From: Bacteroidales bacterium
Lineage (GTDB): Bacteria; Bacteroidota; Bacteroidia; Bacteroidales; VadinHA17
DNA length: 8,211 nucleotides
Reading direction: 5' to 3'
Assembly (NCBI GenBank): GCA_003162595.1
Contig: PMNJ01000154.1
Location: forward strand, 1-8,211
The notes under the pieces are model-generated. The model ran no database searches and was not told where the DNA came from. It saw only the letters and a program-made list of their open reading frames with translations. Numbering within the stretch: the stretch's first letter is position 1; every line of letters begins with the position of its first letter. The translations under genes and the position numbers were made by a program. Shown piece after piece: positions 4,973-8,211 of the stretch.

Positions 4973-6313
4973 ATGGATCCAAGAGTTCAACAATTCATGG
5001 CCATGATCAAAGCCAGAAATCCTGGTGAGAATGAGTTCCATCAGGCTGTTCAGGAGGTTGCAGAATCCCTGATTCCTTTTATTGAAGAAAATCCCAAGTA
5101 TAAACACGCAAAAATTCTGGAAAGGATTGCAGAGCCTGAAAGAACAATAATCTTCAGGGTGCCATGGTTAGATGACAAGGGTGAAGTTCAGATAAACCGG
5201 GGCTTCAGAATCGAGATGAACAGTGCTATCGGCCCATACAAAGGAGGACTGAGACTTCATCCCACTGTTAATCTGGGTATACTGAAATTCCTTGCTTTCG
5301 AACAGGTTTTTAAAAACAGCTTAACAACTTTGCCTATGGGTGGAGGAAAAGGCGGTTCTGATTTTGACCCAAAGGGAAAGTCGGACAATGAAGTGATGAG
5401 ATTCTGTCAGAGCTTCATGTCGGAACTTTTTCGTCATATCGGCGCCGACACCGATGTTCCTGCAGGTGATATTGGAGTAGGTGGACGTGAAATAGGATTT
5501 CTTTTCGGCCAGTATAAAAGACTGAAGAATGAATTTACAGGTGTTCTGACTGGTAAAGGCATCGAATGGGGTGGTTCTCTTATCCGTCCTGAAGCTACAG
5601 GGTATGGAGCAACATATTTTGCACAGGAGATGCTCTCGACCCGAGGGGGTAGTTTAAAAGGGAAAATCATATCCATTTCCGGATCAGGCAATGTAGCCCA
5701 GTTTGCTACTGAAAAAGTTTCAGAGCTCGGAGGAAAAGTAGTTACATCTTCTGATTCAAACGGTTTTATCTACGATCCTAAAGGCATTGATGCCGAAAAA
5801 CTAAATTTCATTATGGAACTAAAAAATGTAAGGAGGGGAAGGATAAAAGAGTATGCTGAAAAATATGGAGTTGAATACTTTGAAGGGAAAAGGCCATGGA
5901 TAATTAAATGCGATATAGCTATGCCTTGTGCTACACAGAATGAAATAAATGAGGAGGAAGCTAAATTACTGGTTAAGAACGGGTGCAATTGTGTATCGGA
6001 AGGATCTAACATGCCTTCCACACCTGAAGCTGTGGAGGTATTTCTCAATGCTCAAATCCTTTATGGTCCGGGAAAAGCAGCCAATGCAGGCGGTGTTGCC
6101 ACATCAGGACTTGAAATGACCCAAAACTCAATGAGATTGCCATGGTCGCGTGAAGAGGTTGATGAAAAGCTTCAGACAATTATGAAGAACATTCATAAGA
6201 CATGTGTTAAGTATGGCACAAAAGATAGTGGCTTTATAAACTATGTCGATGGCGCCAATATCGGTGGTTTTGTAAAAGTGGCAAATGCCATGATTGCTCA
6301 GGGGGTTGTTTAA
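4973..6313 (+). CDS. gdhA: Hexameric glutamate dehydrogenase, NADP-type coenzyme site (paralogue 2)
   Basis: This is a second full-length class I glutamate dehydrogenase of 446 residues, clearly homologous over its whole length to the product at 2207-3544; I estimate identity at around 60% by eye. Catalytic residues are kept: K90 in GPYKGG, K114 in FKNSL, K126 in PMGGGKGGSDFD, D166 in PAGDIGVG, and the ATSGLEM serine. The coenzyme site differs from its neighbour: GSGNVAQFA (S238 in place of Phe) and SSDSNGFIYDP (D261, S262, N263 in place of Gly-Pro-Asp). It also has PMGGGKGG where the other has PMGGAKGG. These match the NADP-dependent E. coli-type enzyme (GSGNVAQ, SDSSG). Dual NAD(P) use is possible, as reported for a Bacteroides enzyme with similar motifs. 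I infer an ammonium-assimilating role. Its TAA stop overlaps the tatD start by one base, so the two are likely translated together. Confidence 0.95.
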   Translation: MDPRVQQFMAMIKARNPGENEFHQAVQEVAESLIPFIEENPKYKHAKILERIAEPERTIIFRVPWLDDKGEVQINRGFRIEMNSAIGPYKGGLRLHPTVNLGILKFLAFEQVFKNSLTTLPMGGGKGGSDFDPKGKSDNEVMRFCQSFMSELFRHIGADTDVPAGDIGVGGREIGFLFGQYKRLKNEFTGVLTGKGIEWGGSLIRPEATGYGATYFAQEMLSTRGGSLKGKIISISGSGNVAQFATEKVSELGGKVVTSSDSNGFIYDPKGIDAEKLNFIMELKNVRRGRIKEYAEKYGVEYFEGKRPWIIKCDIAMPCATQNEINEEEAKLLVKNGCNCVSEGSNMPSTPEAVEVFLNAQILYGPGKAANAGGVATSGLEMTQNSMRLPWSREEVDEKLQTIMKNIHKTCVKYGTKDSGFINYVDGANIGGFVKVANAMIAQGVV

Positions 6314-7080
6314 TGCAGTTTATTGATACTCATACACATCTCTATCTTCCGGAATTCAATACCGACAGAGATGAAGTGGTAAACAGGGCAATTGCTAACG
6401 GTATTTCAAAAATGCTGTTGCCTAATATAGATACGGGATCTGTTGACCAGATGCTTTCTGCAGTGAACAGGTACCCTGGTATCTGCTATCCAATGACCGG
6501 ACTTCATCCCACTTCGGTTAAAGAGGATTATCTTTCCCAGTTGGAGAAACTTGAAAACCTGTGCACAAAACACAAATTTGTTGCTATCGGGGAAATTGGC
6601 ATCGATCTATTTTGGGATAAAACTTTCCTGAAAGAACAGATAATTGCATTCAGAAGACAAATTGCATTTGCTTTGGATAACCGGTTACCTGTTGTGGTAC
6701 ATTCCAGAGAAGCATTTCCAGAAGTTTTTTCCGTTCTGGATCAGTTTAAAGGAAAGGAATTGAAAGGCGTTTTTCACGCCTTTTCAGGTAGTATCAGAGA
6801 TGCAGAAAAAGCTATAGATATGGGATTTAAGCTCGGAATTGGCGGCATTGTGACTTTTAAAAATTCCGGACTGGATAAAATTATCAAAGAGACTGGTCCT
6901 GAGAGCCTTATTCTGGAAACCGATTCTCCATATCTTGCCCCGGTACCATACAGGGGAAAACGGAATGAGAGTTCCTATATTTGCATCATAAATAAAAAAC
7001 TGGCTGATATATTTGGAATCGAAGAAGAAGAGGTAGCATCTGTTACCTATTCAAATTCAGCCGCACTTTTCAATCTTTAA
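6313..7080 (+). CDS. tatD: TatD-family metal-dependent deoxyribonuclease
   Basis: TatD proteins are cytoplasmic TIM-barrel metal-dependent hydrolases with DNase activity, linked to DNA repair and fragment clearance; despite the name they are not part of the Tat export machinery. The 255-residue length is normal. Metal and catalytic residues are visible: H7 and H9 in DTHTHL, E94 in IGEIGID, H130 in VVVHSREA, H155 in GVFHAFSG and D204 in LETDSPYLAP. The final PYRGKRNESSYI segment is also typical. The start is fixed by the TAATG junction with the upstream gene at 6311-6315. The asparaginase gene follows after 8 nt. TatD and cytoplasmic asparaginase are, to my knowledge, often neighbours in Bacteroidota. 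No motif is missing. YcfH-like paralogues in this family cannot be separated from TatD proper by sequence alone. Confidence 0.93.
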   Translation: MQFIDTHTHLYLPEFNTDRDEVVNRAIANGISKMLLPNIDTGSVDQMLSAVNRYPGICYPMTGLHPTSVKEDYLSQLEKLENLCTKHKFVAIGEIGIDLFWDKTFLKEQIIAFRRQIAFALDNRLPVVVHSREAFPEVFSVLDQFKGKELKGVFHAFSGSIRDAEKAIDMGFKLGIGGIVTFKNSGLDKIIKETGPESLILETDSPYLAPVPYRGKRNESSYICIINKKLADIFGIEEEEVASVTYSNSAALFNL

Positions 7081-7088
7081 GTGAAAAA

Positions 7089-8123
7089 ATGAAAAATAAA
7101 AAGGAAATCTCAATACTTATCATTTATACCGGGGGAACCATCGGAATGGTTCACGATCCTCATACCGGATCTCTTATACCAATTGACTTCAGGCACATTT
7201 CAGATCATGTCCCTGAACTTCGAAAATTCGGATATGATCTTCATTCGATATCCTTTGATCCTGTGAAAGATTCTTCAAATATTGATCCCGGAGTTTGGGT
7301 TAAGATGGCAGAGATAATTGAAGAAAGCTATGACGATTTTGATGGCTTTGTTATCCTGCATGGCACTGATACTATGGCATATACTGCATCTGCACTGAGT
7401 TTTATGCTTGAGAACCTTGGAAAACCTGTTATTCTTACCGGTTCACAATTGCCGATAGGTCTGTTGCGTACAGACGGGAGGGAGAATCTTATTACTGCTA
7501 TTGAGATAGCCGCAGCTATGGAAAACGGTTCTCCTACTGTTCCGGAGGTTTGTATTTTCTTCGATAATAAGCTTACCCGTGGTAACCGTACAACCAAGAT
7601 GAGTGCCGAGCATTTCGATGCATTCTATTCTCCGAATTATCATACCCTTGCTGAAGTTGGCTTACATTTAAAATATTATAATAATCTTATAAATTATCCC
7701 GATAAAGAACATAAACTAATTGTTCATAAAGGATTTGATACGAATGTTGCAATTCTTAAACTATTCCCCGGTATTAACAGGAAACTGGTAAATGCAATTA
7801 CCAAAACCGAGGGATTACGTGGACTTATAATTGAGACCTATGGGTCGGGTAATGCGCCAACCTATCAATGGTTTTTAGATGACCTGAAACAATTTATTGA
7901 TAAAGGTGGAATAATTTTAAATGTTACCCAGTGTCATGGAGGCAGTGTTGAGATGGGGTTATATGAGACCAGCCGACAGATGCTTGCTGCTGGGGTGGTT
8001 AGCGGAAGAGACATTACTTCAGAGGCATCTGTCACCAAACTGATGTACCTTCTCGGAAGGTATCCATCCGGGGCAGAAGTAGTACATTCTTTGAATATTT
8101 CTCTTGCAGGAGAAATCTCATGA
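7089..8123 (+). CDS. ansA: Type I (cytoplasmic) L-asparaginase
   Basis: The enzyme hydrolyses L-asparagine to aspartate and ammonium. The 344 residues begin without a signal peptide, fitting the cytoplasmic type I form rather than the secreted type II form. First catalytic motif: IYTGGTIGMV, with nucleophile T14. Second: LHGTDTMAYTASAL, with T93 and D94. Substrate-site DSSNID lies near 61-66. The RGNRTTK segment (164-170) and LTGSQLPIG are also family-typical. C282 in NVTQCHGG aligns, from memory, with the cysteine of the allosteric asparagine site of E. coli type I enzyme. The C-terminal EASVTKLMYLLGR is characteristic. It lies 8 nt after tatD and its stop overlaps a possible next start in an ATGA. 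In context it feeds ammonium and aspartate into the same nitrogen pool as the adjacent glutamate dehydrogenases. Confidence 0.95.
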   Translation: MKNKKEISILIIYTGGTIGMVHDPHTGSLIPIDFRHISDHVPELRKFGYDLHSISFDPVKDSSNIDPGVWVKMAEIIEESYDDFDGFVILHGTDTMAYTASALSFMLENLGKPVILTGSQLPIGLLRTDGRENLITAIEIAAAMENGSPTVPEVCIFFDNKLTRGNRTTKMSAEHFDAFYSPNYHTLAEVGLHLKYYNNLINYPDKEHKLIVHKGFDTNVAILKLFPGINRKLVNAITKTEGLRGLIIETYGSGNAPTYQWFLDDLKQFIDKGGIILNVTQCHGGSVEMGLYETSRQMLAAGVVSGRDITSEASVTKLMYLLGRYPSGAEVVHSLNISLAGEIS

Positions 8124-8211
8124 CGGGTCGTTTTGTAAAAATATTTTTGTATTTTGCGGCTCTGTTTTTTAACCCCGTAGCATTAATAAGGAGAGATGCA
8201 GGAGTGGTTTA
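8120..8211 (+). CDS. Possible start of a downstream membrane or secreted protein, cut by the window edge
   Basis: An ATG overlapping the ansA stop (ATGA, 8120-8123) opens a frame to the window end. The 30 visible residues start MTGRFVKIFLYFAALFFNP and continue VALIRRDAGVV. A basic start followed by a hydrophobic stretch (about 8-24) suggests a signal anchor or first TM helix. A 4-nt overlap would mean coupling to ansA. The alternative is that this is untranslated leader: AGGAG at 8200-8204 sits about 6 nt before base A8211, the last in the window, which could be the first base of an ATG. Proton-channel (MotA/TolQ/ExbB) genes often follow ansA in this phylum, but nothing here confirms that. 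Family not identified. Confidence 0.35.
   Translation, partial: MTGRFVKIFLYFAALFFNPVALIRRDAGVV
8142..8149 (+). promoter_or_regulatory. Possible -7 promoter element at the right edge
   Basis: TATTTTTG is an exact TAnnTTTG match inside the first codons of the putative 8120 frame. No TTTG lies at the usual -33 distance. If used, it would start RNA near 8155 and favour a downstream gene starting at or beyond the window end. Confidence 0.25.

Noticed and set aside
6313..7080. TatD as evidence for a Tat protein export locus
   Set aside because: No tatA, tatB or tatC gene is nearby, and the family is a cytoplasmic nuclease unrelated to export.

Overview
The window looks like chromosomal DNA from a member of the Bacteroidota, most likely order Bacteroidales or a close relative. 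The evidence is moderately AT-rich DNA, almost no Shine-Dalgarno sites in front of genes, and several matches to the Bacteroidota -7 promoter element (TAnnTTTG). The proteins also look like this phylum: a PAS-type histidine kinase ending in the 'LLCKEFVEKHGGKIW' style, DprA with a C-terminal winged helix, and a tatD-ansA pair. This assignment is by recognition of the sequences, not by a database search.

Layout: all genes are on the + strand. (1) 2-1003: the 3' part of a PAS/histidine-kinase gene whose phosphoacceptor H-box has lost its histidine. (2) 1053-1499: tadA, the tRNA adenosine deaminase. (3) 1507-1572: an inverted pair of REP-like palindromes with GTAG feet. (4) 1619-2101: a two-TM membrane protein of unknown function. 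(5) 2207-3544: a first hexameric glutamate dehydrogenase with NAD-type coenzyme-site residues, with a promoter and dyad just upstream and a GC-rich hairpin cluster behind it. (6) 3728-4834: dprA, with its start best placed 45 nt downstream of the longest reading frame. (7) 4835-4905: a pair of inverted heptamer arrays. (8) 4973-8123: a tight run of a second glutamate dehydrogenase with NADP-type residues, tatD (1-nt overlap) and ansA (8-nt gap), followed by a gene fragment that would start at an ATGA overlap at the right edge.

The metabolic theme is ammonia and amino-acid nitrogen. Two glutamate dehydrogenase paralogues interconvert glutamate and 2-oxoglutarate plus ammonium and probably differ in coenzyme, which would separate a catabolic from an anabolic role. 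Cytoplasmic asparaginase releases ammonium from asparagine. TadA, DprA and TatD are nucleic-acid housekeeping genes.

I found no CRISPR array, transposase, phage gene, tRNA or rRNA, and no evidence of a new multigene system. The most interesting items are the apparently dead histidine kinase, the coenzyme-divergent glutamate dehydrogenase pair, the REPIN-like element with compensatory base changes, and the inverted heptamer arrays.
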